Shown here: in pieces, positions 47,101 through 59,100 of the stretch
How the letters are laid out: the number at the start of each line of letters is the position of its first letter
Position numbering within the stretch: the first letter of the stretch is position 1
Assembly: GCF_030160295.1 (NCBI RefSeq)
Contig: NZ_BSOB01000005.1
Span: forward strand, 1 to 64,000
DNA: 64,000 nt
Origin: Dyella acidisoli
GTDB lineage: Bacteria; Pseudomonadota; Gammaproteobacteria; Xanthomonadales; Rhodanobacteraceae
Direction of reading: 5' to 3'
Notes under the pieces: generated by a model
What the model saw: the letters and a program-made list of their open reading frames with translations, nothing else
Databases searched by the model: none
What the model was told of the DNA's origin: nothing
Program-made: the position numbers and the translations under genes

Positions 47101-50100
47101 CGTGGCGCCGTCGTCGCTGTACGCGTATTTGAAAGAGAGCGAAATCGGCGCGTTGAAGGTGACGCTGGTAGCGCCGGCATACGTTGATTTGTTGGTGAGG
47201 TTGGCCATCGGCGCGGGCGGGGCGCCCTCGACATAGCCGATGATCTGCACGTCACCCTGTTCCTGGGACACCCAGACCAGTGACAGATCGCCCACTTTCT
47301 TGCCGGCATAGACCGTCAGCACATTGTTGCTGATGAAGACATAGGCTTCGTTGAGCACGCCCGCGAGCCCGCCGGTGACGGAGTTGACCGTCATCGAATA
47401 GGTAGTAAGGCTTGGCGGCGTATCGCACACGGTCAGCGCCACGCCGGGAGGCGTGTAGAGATTGGGTGAGACCAGCGGGCCGCATCGGCCGATCGCCGGG
47501 CAACCTTGCAGGTCGAGCGAGGCATTGACCAGATCGATAGTGAATGCCGCCGCATTCTTTACCGTCACGTTCTCGATGTATTTCGCCATCGGCAGCAGCG
47601 GCACGTAGACACCTGATGTACCGACAGAGAACGAGCCGGGCAGATAGAGCGTCAGGAACGGCTCGTTGGTGGTGACCAACTGCCCGAACATATCGTTGAT
47701 CACCTGATAGGCCTGACGCGCCATGCTCCAGAAACTGATTTCCTGGATGCGGTAGGTAATGCCGGCATTGAAGCTGAGGTAGTTGAATCCGGACGGGCTC
47801 GCCGCATTGGTGGACAGTGGGCTCAACGTAACCGCGCTGCCGTTGACGTAAAGCGTGATGCCTTCGATCTCGCGATGCGGCAAAGGCGCCAGCACCGCCT
47901 GCGTGCCGTTGCTGGATGCGGCGTATGCACTGCTGTCCACTTGATTGGCGACGATGCCGTTTGGATCGTAGGCTGCTTTCCAGCAGCCAACCAAGCCGGC
48001 GCCTTGCAGATCGGTGTAGCTGGCCTGGTCGATCTGCACGAAGCCCTGACTGGTGCGGATGCCCTTCTTGCTGCGGAACGCGCTGGCGAAGAGATAGACC
48101 TCGCGAATATTGCCGGGCGATCCGTTCGCGCCGAACGGGATCGCGGTGCCGTCGTCCTGGTAAGCGCCACCGATCACCAGATTGGCCGCTCCAGTGTTCG
48201 CGACCAGCAGCGCGGCGTCGGCGGCGTTGATCAGCGGGCTCGCCAGGCTGGTCCACGCACCATAGGAGCCATCCGTCTGCATCGGGCGCACGGCAATCGA
48301 AATGATGTAACCCGTGTCGGTGCTTTGTTGCGGCAGCGATGCCGCGAATGTCTCGAAGTTTGTGGCGCCGTCGCTGTCGTCGGGCGCGACGGCGATAGTG
48401 TTGTCGTTACCGATCTTGACCGAACTTGGCCCCTTGGGCGTTTTCATCATGGTGTTCGGATCGAAGGGCGGCGAGTAGGGATCGGTGTCGGCGTCATCCG
48501 AGCCCATCGGGGTCTTGGTGTGCTTGGTGATCAGTACCTGAAAGAACCCTTCCCCCAGCGCCGGGCCGGTGAAACTGCCGACGGTGCCGTCGCCGTTCAC
48601 CACATCCAGCACCACATGGTTTTGCGCGTCCAGCGTCACCCGGAAAGAGGCATGTGTCTGCGGTGCAGGGATCGCTGAACCGGTGCCCTTGTAGAGCAGC
48701 CCTTGCGTGTTTCCGGTGGCGCTGGCGGCGACGGTCATGGCGATCGTGAAATCGCGCTCGAAATTGAAACCGCTGCCGTTGGCGACCACGAAGGGGGAGC
48801 CGGTGCACACCATCACATAGGGCTGGGTGTAGGAGAGCGCAACATGGCGCCAGCCCGTGGTGAGCGTAGACGGCGTCGTAGAGGCCTGCATCACCGTGTC
48901 ATTGACGGTGACGGTGATCAGCGACGTGTTGGGGAAAGTGATATCCGTGTAGTAAATCAGCGAATTGTTGCTGATGCACGTGAAGATCGACTGCTCCCAC
49001 ACGGGCGTCACCGGGATCGAATGCCAGAACTCCACGGTGAAATCGCCCTGCGGTGTAATCAGGTTGGTGATGGCGTCGTCAAAGGAAACGACGGGCGTGT
49101 TCCATGCCGCCGAGAAGCTTTCCACCGGGCTCGCGGTTTCATCCACCGCAGTGGTGAAAGCGTTGTAACCCCCAGTCTCGAAAGTCAGTGGGGCGTAGGC
49201 GGGCAAGAAGGTGAAGGTGGCGGTTTGCGTGAAGCTGGGCAGCAGCTTCGGCACGTCGGCAACGATCTGGTTGGCGCTACTGCCCTGCGTGTAGATGATG
49301 TCGAACAGCGTCGGATTGCCGGAGGCATCGGTGGCAGGGAACTGGAAGGTGGTGCCGTTGACGATGACATTGGTCGGCTGCTGAGCGAGCCCATAGACGA
49401 GGCCGAACTGGCTTTCCACCGTGTTGAGCGAAGTCGCCGACCACATCGAACCGGGATTGATCCCCGCGGGCTTGGCATCACCCGCCGTAGTGCCGTCCGT
49501 AACCATGTAAGTCGTGCCGCCCATATCGAAGACGGCCAATTGCTGCTGCCCGACGACCGGCGCGGAGACGTAGACGCTATAGGACTTCTGCACGGCGACA
49601 TAGACGCCGCTGGACTTCACGAAGGTGTAGAGCACGTTCTTGTAAGTGAAGAAGTCGGCGTAACCCGATTCAGCGGTGCCGGGGTAGACGTTCAACACCG
49701 TGGTTCCGGCTGTCACCTTGCCGATGGGCGCGACCGAACCCGCGTAATTGCCAGCGCCAGGCGCGCCCATGCTGAGCGTGAACAGCAGGCTCGAGTCGAG
49801 CTTGAAGGTCAGCGCAGGCTGCGCGATCAAATAACTCTTGGTGCCAGTGATCGTCAGCAGGTTGTGCTGGCTGTCTTCCACATAGGCATAGATCTGCCCG
49901 TTGAGCGTGAAAGTGGAATTGGCGATCGGCTGACCGGCCTGCACGGTGATATCGGTCTGCAGCGGCGAGCGGTCGTTATTGCCGACGATGGTGTGCGGTG
50001 CCTGATTGGTATCGATGAGGTAATTGGCGCCGTTGATGCTGAACATCATCGGGTTGGCGATGAGCGGGTACGGGCGCCGGTTGTTGTCGGTCACCACCAG

Positions 50101-53100
50101 ATTGGTGGTGTCGAGCGTGAAGGTGGTACTGCCGATAGTGAAGGTGGGAATCTGGTTGACGGTGAACTGCCCCACCACGGACGCAGCGTTGTAGATGTCC
50201 GCATCGGCGAAGATGAATTTCGCCGTGGTGGTGTCAAAGGGATTGGAGAGGGTGAAGGCAGAGTTGGCGATAGGGATCGCCGACTGCCCCTGGCCGCGGA
50301 GCGTGCCCGTGGTCGTGCTGGCATAAGTGATCACGAAGATCTGGTCGCCCACCGAGATCAGGTCGCGGCTGGGCAGCACCGGGAAGCTGGCGGTAACGGT
50401 CTGCGGCAGATTGTTTTCGTCTAGATGGAGCGTGTAGACAATGGTGGAATCGCTCAGCGTGAACGTATTGGGCCCAGTGAATGGGAACGGCGGCTTGCCG
50501 GCACCCACTACCTTGCAGGCACTGTAGTTGTTGCCCACCGCGCCGGCGGTGATGGTGTAGAGCTCGCCGTTGATCTCGAAGCTGTCGAGGTTCACCGGCA
50601 CAGGCACGCCGCCGCTTGCTACGGGATCAACCTCGTCGATCTCGACGGTGAAAATGTCGGAGCCAACCGTCGCCACTCCGGCGTTGACATTGGCGCCCGA
50701 AATCACCGGGAACACCACCTGCACGGCGTTGTAGTGAATCAGATAGGTGTTGCCGTCCGCAGGCGTGAAGGCATAGCGCGTCGTCTCCGGCAGGATGAGC
50801 AGCGCCTCCACCCGATTGTCAGCGGTATCGACGTAGAAGGTGATGCCGGTCAGCGTGTCGATGAAGAACTGGCTGCGATAAGGGAAGCTCACCGAGATCG
50901 GGTTGTTGCCGCTGCTGTCGAAGCTGAAGCTGGCGCCGGCGATCGTATCGGTGAAGCTCACCATGTTGCCGGCGATCGTGGCGGGGAAGGCGGTCGGGCT
51001 CTTGCGATTGTCGGTGACGGTATTTGCGCCGACCGTGTACGTGACAGCACCACCTGGGTAGGTAACGGCAAACTGCTTGGTTGCACTGTTGTACGTGAGC
51101 CCGGCGGGCTTGATCGTCGCCGTGGTGGCGCTGAGCGTGTAGCTCAGCACCTGGCCCTGATAATCCAGCGTCACCGTCTGGCCCGCCAGCTGCGCCTGAT
51201 TGGTCGCCTTGGTGACATTGACGGCGTTGATGGCATAGACGGCTTTGCCGTCGGGCGAGAACTCGTCGTCCTCGGAAACAAGATAGCCCTTGATCGCTTT
51301 GCCCTTGCCGGTCTTGTCCACGCTCACCGTATAGGCAAGGGCGGAAAGCGGAGCGGCTTGCGGCACGATGAAGCGTCCGGCCACCATCGGCCAATAGGGC
51401 CCGGCGGCATTCGTAAAGGCGACATAGAGATTGACGGTATAGGTCGTCGGCTGCGCGGCCGGCCCGGCAATGAAGCTGTTGTTCTGCACCAGCAATACAT
51501 TGGGCGGCGCCTGGTTGTCGATCGCCACGGTTACTCCGGTCGCCACCGGAACCAGCGCAGTGAAGTTGCCGCCGCTGAGTGGCAGCGGGTAGGCGTTGTT
51601 GTTGGAATCGATGAAGACGACCTGTTGGCCCTGCCGCACGCAGGTATAGACGATGCTGGTAACGGGATCGGTAAAGGAACCACCCGTCAGTGCGTTCGCC
51701 GCCGCTGTCAGTGTCGCGACCGGGGTGACGGCACCGAAGGTCAAGGCGTTGACCGAGACCGTGCTGCCCGCAACCGTGATCGTGTAAACCAGCGGGATGG
51801 TGAAGTTGCTGCCGCTGATCGGGAAGACGCTGGTGATGTCGCCCGCGGCCGTACCGAAATCGGCGACAGCGATGTTCACATAATAGGTCGGCCCTCCAGG
51901 CACCTCGAAATAACCGCCCTGGCCAAGGTTGCTGAAGATTTCATAGCTATTGCCATCACACACGGCCGTGTTTGCGCTCAGTGTGTAGAGCTTGCCGGTG
52001 TTGGAGTCGGTGAATTGGCTATTGGCGATCGGGAAATAATGCGTGCCGTCAAAGGCGGCGATATCGCTCGCCCGCCCGAAGAACAGCGTCTTCGCACCGA
52101 AAGGCACTTGATTGGGAGCAAGCGGACCGCTGTTGACGAGGAAGGTTTTGCTCCCGCCCACGGTAATCGCCGCTGCGTCGTTGCGCAGTTGGTAAGTGAT
52201 GGCGCCGGCCTTGAATTGGGGCGCGGCGTTGGCGGCGGGGCTGGTGATCAGGTAGTAGGCAGCACCATCAAAGGCCGCACTCTGCTTCACGGTATAAGTC
52301 TGCCCGCCGTCGGTGAACTGGAAGGCGGCCACTGCCAGCGGTTGCGGAAGGCTGACGGTGCCGTCATTGCCGATGACGTAGCTCACCGTTTCATCGACGA
52401 AGGTGCGGTACACCAGAATGGGGTAGGTGATGCCGTCACCCACGACGGACGATCCATCGATGCGGTAGACGATGTTGCCGATGGTCACCGTATCGGCATT
52501 GGCCTCGGTGGTGACGGTGAAGCTGTTGTTGGCGGTCGCGATCGTATACGTGAAGCCGGACGTGGTCAGCGGATAGGCCGTGCCATTGCCGACGATCTGC
52601 CCGTTCATCGTATCGAGCAGATAAATGTAGTCCTCGATGGCGACGACATTGCCCTGATTGATGTTGAACTGACCGGAGATCGTCGCGCCGGCGAGCGAAC
52701 CGCCTTTCAACGTAACCGTGTATTGAGCACCGTCCAGCACGAACTGCGTATTGTTCGTCGTCATCACCACCGTGTTGCCGCCACCGCTGACGGTGTACGG
52801 CTGTAGATTGGTGTTGATGATGTAGACCACGCCGTTGAGCGAGAACTGGTAAGGATTGATGGGCAGCGTCTGGCCATTGCCGGTGACGCTGACCCAAGCG
52901 CCGCTTTCGGAGACATCGAAGGTGTAGAAAGCGCTGCCGAAGGTGAACATCTGCGGCGCGGTCATCAGCGGATAGCTCGCTGGGCTGCCGGTTGTCGAAG
53001 CGGCATAGGGGAACATCGGGCTGCCGTTCGCCGTGTAGACGCCGTCTTCAAAGCCGATCACATAGCCATACGCCGAATTGGAGGCGAAGGTCACTCCAGT

Positions 53101-56100
53101 CTGGATCGGCACGGTGGTGCTGGTGGCTCCTGCAGTGATGGTGACGGTGCCGTGGATGAGATCGACACTGTATTGCCGACCGACAACGCCCAGCCCGATA
53201 CCGTTGAGATTGCCGGGTGCGTTGAACACGTCGACGGTGGTGACCTGTTCGTTCGCAGGCAACCCACCGCCTGTCATGGAGAACGGGCTGAGCGTGATAG
53301 GTGAGGGCGCCTCGTTGGTCTGCGGCGCATCGAGCGAAGCGTATGTGACGGTATAGATCCCGCCCTTCATCGGATTGAAGGTGAAGAGAGTGCGGTCCAC
53401 CTGCACCTGAGTGTTGCCAGCCTCGAACAGATAGCTCTTGTCGCCCACCACCAGCGTGTAACGCGAGGTCACGCCATCGCTCAGTGTGGTGCTGATGTTG
53501 ACGGCATAGCTGTTGCCGTTGAACGAGAATTTGGGCGTGGATATCACCACCCAGATCGGGTTTTGCGGATCGGTGGTATCGACGAAATATTGTCCGCCAC
53601 CAGCGCTGCCGCTCTTGCCGGTCGAATCCATCACCGAGCCAGTCACGGCGTTGTAGGTATAGAAGACGCTGTCATCCCCCTTCATCGTTGTTCCGGGGTT
53701 GGGATTGGCAGCAATCTGCGGCGGAATGGCGCCCGCGCCCTGGAAAGCCTGGCTGAAAGATGTGCCGATCAGTGCGCCCTGGCCGTTGCCGCCATACATC
53801 CCGGCGGTGACAGTCTGCGGGGAAGTGGTACGAGGCAGGTAGCTGCTCTTGTCAGCCGATTGCAGTTGATCGACCGTCACCTGCTTGTCCAACCCATGCG
53901 ACAGCGACCCGTAGAACGCCAACGGCTTGCCCTTCTTGGGATCGAGGGGTTGGAGAGTGGTCGACCCTGCGATGGGATAGGCGATGTTGGCCGAGTAAAT
54001 CTGCGAAATCAGCACCGGCTGTTTGCCCGCGCCAAGCACGTTCAAGCTGTAGCCGCTGAAGCCTGGCGCGCCGGAGATCGGCGCGGCCGGGACCGGTGAA
54101 CCAGGCACCGGCGGCCCGGCCACCGCCTGTATTGGGATATAAGCGGGCGGCTGACCTGACGAAGAAGCGCCGAACACGGCGTACGCGATGTTCGACAGCT
54201 TGTTGATCTGCGTGACCAGATCCTGCGGATTGACGTTGTTGGGCGTCTCTCCGACAGCGGGTGTTGCAGCGGGGTTCGGCGGCGCGGCAAGTGTTACACG
54301 CAGCGTGAAGGTGTTGGTTTCGAGGATGCCGCTGCCACGCGTATAGAGCACATAGGTGTACAGCTCGTAGTAGTTGCCGTCTGTATCGACGTAATACTTG
54401 GCGACCTTGTTGCCGGTCCCCGTGCCGTCATCGACAAGACACATGGCGTAGCCCTGATCGATCAGCTCGAACGTGGCGTTGTCCAGTGTGTAGTAGTGAT
54501 CGCGCGAGAGCAGGAAGAAGTCGTATTTGGTCGGCAGTCCATACAGCGGGAAGCTGTTGGATATCGACGGATTGGTGCCGAGCGATGCGACATCGCGGTC
54601 CGCCTTCTTGTTGACGAACACCGATCCGGTCACGCCGTTCCGCAGATGCAGATTGATCGAGACGACCGAGCTGAACGTGTCCATCACTCCGATCGCTTGC
54701 GGCCTTACCTGATTCTCGAAGTTGAGCAACAGCGAACGGGTGCGATTGCTGAAGGTGGGATCGGCGATCGAGGGCGGTACGTTAGGAATGTAGTTCGGCA
54801 GACCGGGTGCGGTCTGCGCGTCATAGATCAGACTCCAGTATTGCCGAGGCAGGCTGAGGTCGGTGTCGTACATGGCCACTTCGTAGCCAAAGAGGTTGGC
54901 CACCTGATCGAGCAGTGGCACCTGGCTGGGCAGCACGTCGTTGACGTCGAAATGATCCGGGCTGGAGAACGTGTATCCAGTCGTCCCCAGGTAGCCGTTC
55001 AGCAGCACCATACCCTTGTTCGTGAGCGCAGGGTCATAAGCTTTCAGATCGGCCATGTCGTTGTTGTCATAGTCGAACAACACCGCGATCAGCATGTTCG
55101 CCACCGACGATACGGTGGAAATCAGTTGTCCGCCGGTCTGGTCGCTGGACAGCGAATTGGAAAGCGTCGACTCCTCGATGTTGTAGACCCCACCCGCGAC
55201 GGAGAGGAAGCTGTTCACCGAAAGCCCTTTGGTCTGCTGTCCGAGGGACGTCCAAACCGGGCGGTTGTGCGATGAATAGATGATGTTGGTCCGGTCCATG
55301 TACCAGCCGCCGGGCAGATCCTGCTGAGCGCAGATGTTGTACGGAGGTTCCCGGTCGTCGACCTGCAAATGGTCCGTTCGCCAGCAGATGCCTTCCTGGA
55401 TCTGGCCGTTGGTCAGCGCCAGCACCTGTTGTTTCGGGCTCAGCGAATATTTGTGCGTCAGGTCGTTGGGTGTGAACAGAACAGCAAGCGGGTCGTAGAC
55501 GAAATGCAGCTTCTGTAGCGAGAGAATCGGCTTGCCGTCCCCATCCAGATTGAAACCCTGCGGATAAGGGACGCCGTTCACCGTTTCGCCAGGCTGCGCG
55601 ATCACTTCTGCATAGATGAAGGTCCAGAACTGCTCGCTGAGGAAATTCGCGATGTCGGCGACGAAGCCCTTGCTCGCATCAAGCTCCGGGATCGGCACGA
55701 AGATCGTCGGGGCAAGGAAAGTGGTGCCGGCGATGCTCGTGAAATCCAGCGTGTCGAGGGAATCGACCATGGTGGTGGGCGTGTAGCTTTCACCGAAGAA
55801 TTGCATGGCGCTGCGCTTGTAGCGCGCGCCCTGCGCCAGCACGAGATGGCCGTCGGAAGTTGGCACAAAGGTATCGATCAGCAGTCCCGAACTGCAGCCG
55901 AGTCCGCCCACTGCCGTCAACGCGCTGCAATTCGATATCGCGCGCACCAGATAGACGAGGTTGTTATAGGGAATCACCTTGAACTGCGGCGTGGGCAGTC
56001 CGTTCTGATCCACAGGCGTGAAGAAGCCATTGGTGTCGCTGAGCCCATAACCGAGCGTGGTGACATCGGCGAGCGTGGTGCTTGCCAGGCCCACAACCTG

Positions 56101-59100
56101 GATTTCCGTCGGGAACGTCAGCACCTGGTCCGCACTCATCGGCAATTGCGTGGTGCCCGTGGTCGCGTTGATCGCGAAGCTGGAAAAGACCGGCGTATCC
56201 AGCAGATTGCCGGCGGCGATAACGAACGGCACGTTGGCAACGCTGATGGTTTGGACGGCCTCATACTGGCGGACAGAAAAACTCCCCGTCAGGTTGTACA
56301 TATGCGCGGGCAGGCTGGTGTCGACGTTGAATGCGTCATCCAGGCGCATCGGCACCAGGTCGCCGCCACCGAAGGCGAGAAACAGATGTGTATTGGTGGG
56401 TCGCGTGGACACCATCAATGTACAGGTGGCGTTCCAGTTGCGGCGGCGACAGGCGAAGGTGATGGGGCGGATGTCAGCGATGGCTGCAGTCGCTAGTGCG
56501 CCAAGCGAATAATAGGGCAGGTTGGTGCAAACATACGTTTGCGCGGCACCTATCGTGCTGTCCGTGATAATGGAATGGAAGGCCAATGTGTCAAAGCGAT
56601 TGCCTTGATCGGCAAGCGACCACATGTAGCCAAGAGAGAAATCGTCCGTTTTCGCGATCAGATTGGTGTAGGTCGGTCCCGTGTCCGGTTGCGCCAGATG
56701 ACCGAACTGATCGTGCGCGAGCGACGGCACGATGATCGACATGTTATAGGCCTTCAACCGCTGCACGAACACGACCCGCACGTAATAGGGGTCGTAGGTC
56801 GCGCCCTGCGTCGGGTCCGGCAATTGGTTGGGAGTGGTGAGGTCGGTCGGCACCAGCTCGATCAGGTAACACTCGCCGGTCTTGATGTTGTAGACCGAAA
56901 AACCGTAAGTCACCTGCGGCTTCTGCTGCTGGGGCACCACGCTTTCGGCCGTTGTGACCGTCGTACTCTGCGCGGTCGCGATGTCGAACTGCGGGCCGCT
57001 CATCTTCACCTGGGCAAGATTGGCCGCGGTCTTCTGTACCTGCAGATCGGCTAGCCGAAGATCCGTGTCCAGATTGGATGGTGAGGTGCTGATCGCGGCG
57101 GTTAAATTCTGTACCACGATGCCGTTGATCGCGCTTGCTGTCGTGCCCGTTGTCAGCGAGACCGCACTGGTCGCCACCGCCGTTGCGGCCAATGAGAAAT
57201 CGACGCCATAGGTATAGGGGTTCTGCTGGTTTGCAGCGCCGGGCAGCACTACTTGCTGACCTTCCGACACGCCGATGCCCGGCGCTGGCGCCGTGGGAAT
57301 TTGTACTTTCAGCAGGTTGAGGACTTCGTTCGCCAGCTCGAGCAAGTGATTGGGATCCACCGACTGGCTGTGCGTGTCGAAGGGAAAGCCCAGGATCGGC
57401 CAGACAACCATGCCGTCCGTATCCAGATACATCTGCATGGGCTCCTGCTTTCTTCGCATGACCTTGGCGATCGCCGCCGTATCGGCTTGCGCCTTGGCGA
57501 TGCGCGCGTCCTCGGTTGCGCCCGCATAGCGGATGTCGAGATAGGGATTGTGGCGGTTGGCAAATTGCCAAAAGCGCGAATCGGGCCAGAAATTCGGCGG
57601 ATAGGGCCGCTGCGTGGGATCGTCGGTCAATGCCGCCAGCTCGATCACGCTCAGCATGTAGCGCTTGCCGCCAATCATCACGCTGTCGGTTTCCGGTACG
57701 AACACGAATTTCGTTACCGTGCCGACCTTGGCCTGACGGACCAGCCCCAGCACGAACTGCGTCGGTGCAAAGGCCTTGGCGGAAAGATCGTCGGGCGTGG
57801 AGTTGATGGCGATGCCGGCGATATAGACGTTCGACGAGCTTGTCGATCCAGCCTCGCCGTTGTCCACGTCGATATTGGTGAAGACGAACAGCGAGCTGTC
57901 GGTGATCTGCAACGCATAGGCGGGCAGGCCACTGCTCACTGCGCCCAGCACCATGCTGCCGTCGAAGGAAGCACCCGGCAGCGACGAAGGGGAAACGGAC
58001 AGGAAGATCGGCACCGCCCACACCGTCATCGTTGCGGCACCACCGATGAAACTGCCGAAATAGAGATCGCCGGTTTGCGGCTTGGAATTGTCGGTCGGTG
58101 TGGGAGTGGTCACCGCAACGCCGCTGGCGACGACAACCTGATCGGCATCGAGAATGTCGAGCAGTGACTGCTTCGTCGCATGGTGGAGGCAAACCGAATA
58201 CACCTCTCCTTGCTCGATGCCGTTACTGCCGACCGCGGGTGCAGGCAGGCTGAGGGAGAGAAGCGGATACAGACGGATACTCGTCAACCCCGTCGTGAAG
58301 ACGATGGCACCGACATAAAGATGCTGCGGATCGGGGTTGGCAAGTTGCGGCGTCGCAGTCTGCTTGGTTCCGTCCGCGGCCCGCACCGTCAGCGCGGTGC
58401 CCTGCAGGCTGAAGACATATTGAGTGCCAGCGGCGAGCGTCACGCCAGCCGTGGCAAGCGGCAGATCGATCGGTGCCAGCGCGGGGCGGTCGCGATGGGC
58501 GTCGCACAGATTCAAGATGCTGCCCGAAGCATTGGCCTGGAACGTGCCGCCATCACCTAACGCCTGCTCGAAGAAGGCAGTGCCGATCGGGATGGCACTG
58601 ATGCCCGTGCTGGCGAGCGCCTCGATCGGAATGAATGCGTCCAACTCCGCCTGCACGGTGGTAGGCGGACTCGGAGTGGTGGAGGGCGTGTTGCCGCCTT
58701 GACCTACCGGCAACAGGATCGGCTGTCCCGGAAAGCGCGCGATGATCGGAACGTTGTTCGCAGGATTGACGGCCTGCGCGAGCACCGGGCGCGGCGTCGC
58801 AGCCTTCGCCGCTGCTGCGTTTGCTGCACCGCTGCCAGCAGGCACAGCCGGCGCGGGTGGCGTGGTGGTGACCGTGGCGGTTATCGGCACCGTCAGCTCG
58901 TCGGTGATGCCTGCCACCGGATTGGAGCTCATGTCGAAGGCGAGCGCCGCACTCATCACGCTCAGCCCGGCAGGCACGCCAGCTACGGAATAGGCGCCGG
59001 CGTACTCGATCATCTGCTGCAGTTGGTCGGGCGAGAGGATGTAGCTCGCTGCGGCAAATTTCGCGAGCACATTGGGCAGGTTGCCGCCGCTCAGGAAGGG

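Noticed and set aside
48703-52806. Two long plus-strand open frames (573 and 793 codons) opposite the giant gene
   Set aside because: They lie entirely antisense to a gene with clear protein-like text, are rich in Arg, Gly, Val and His as expected for the mirror of GC-rich codons, and contain no recognisable motif.
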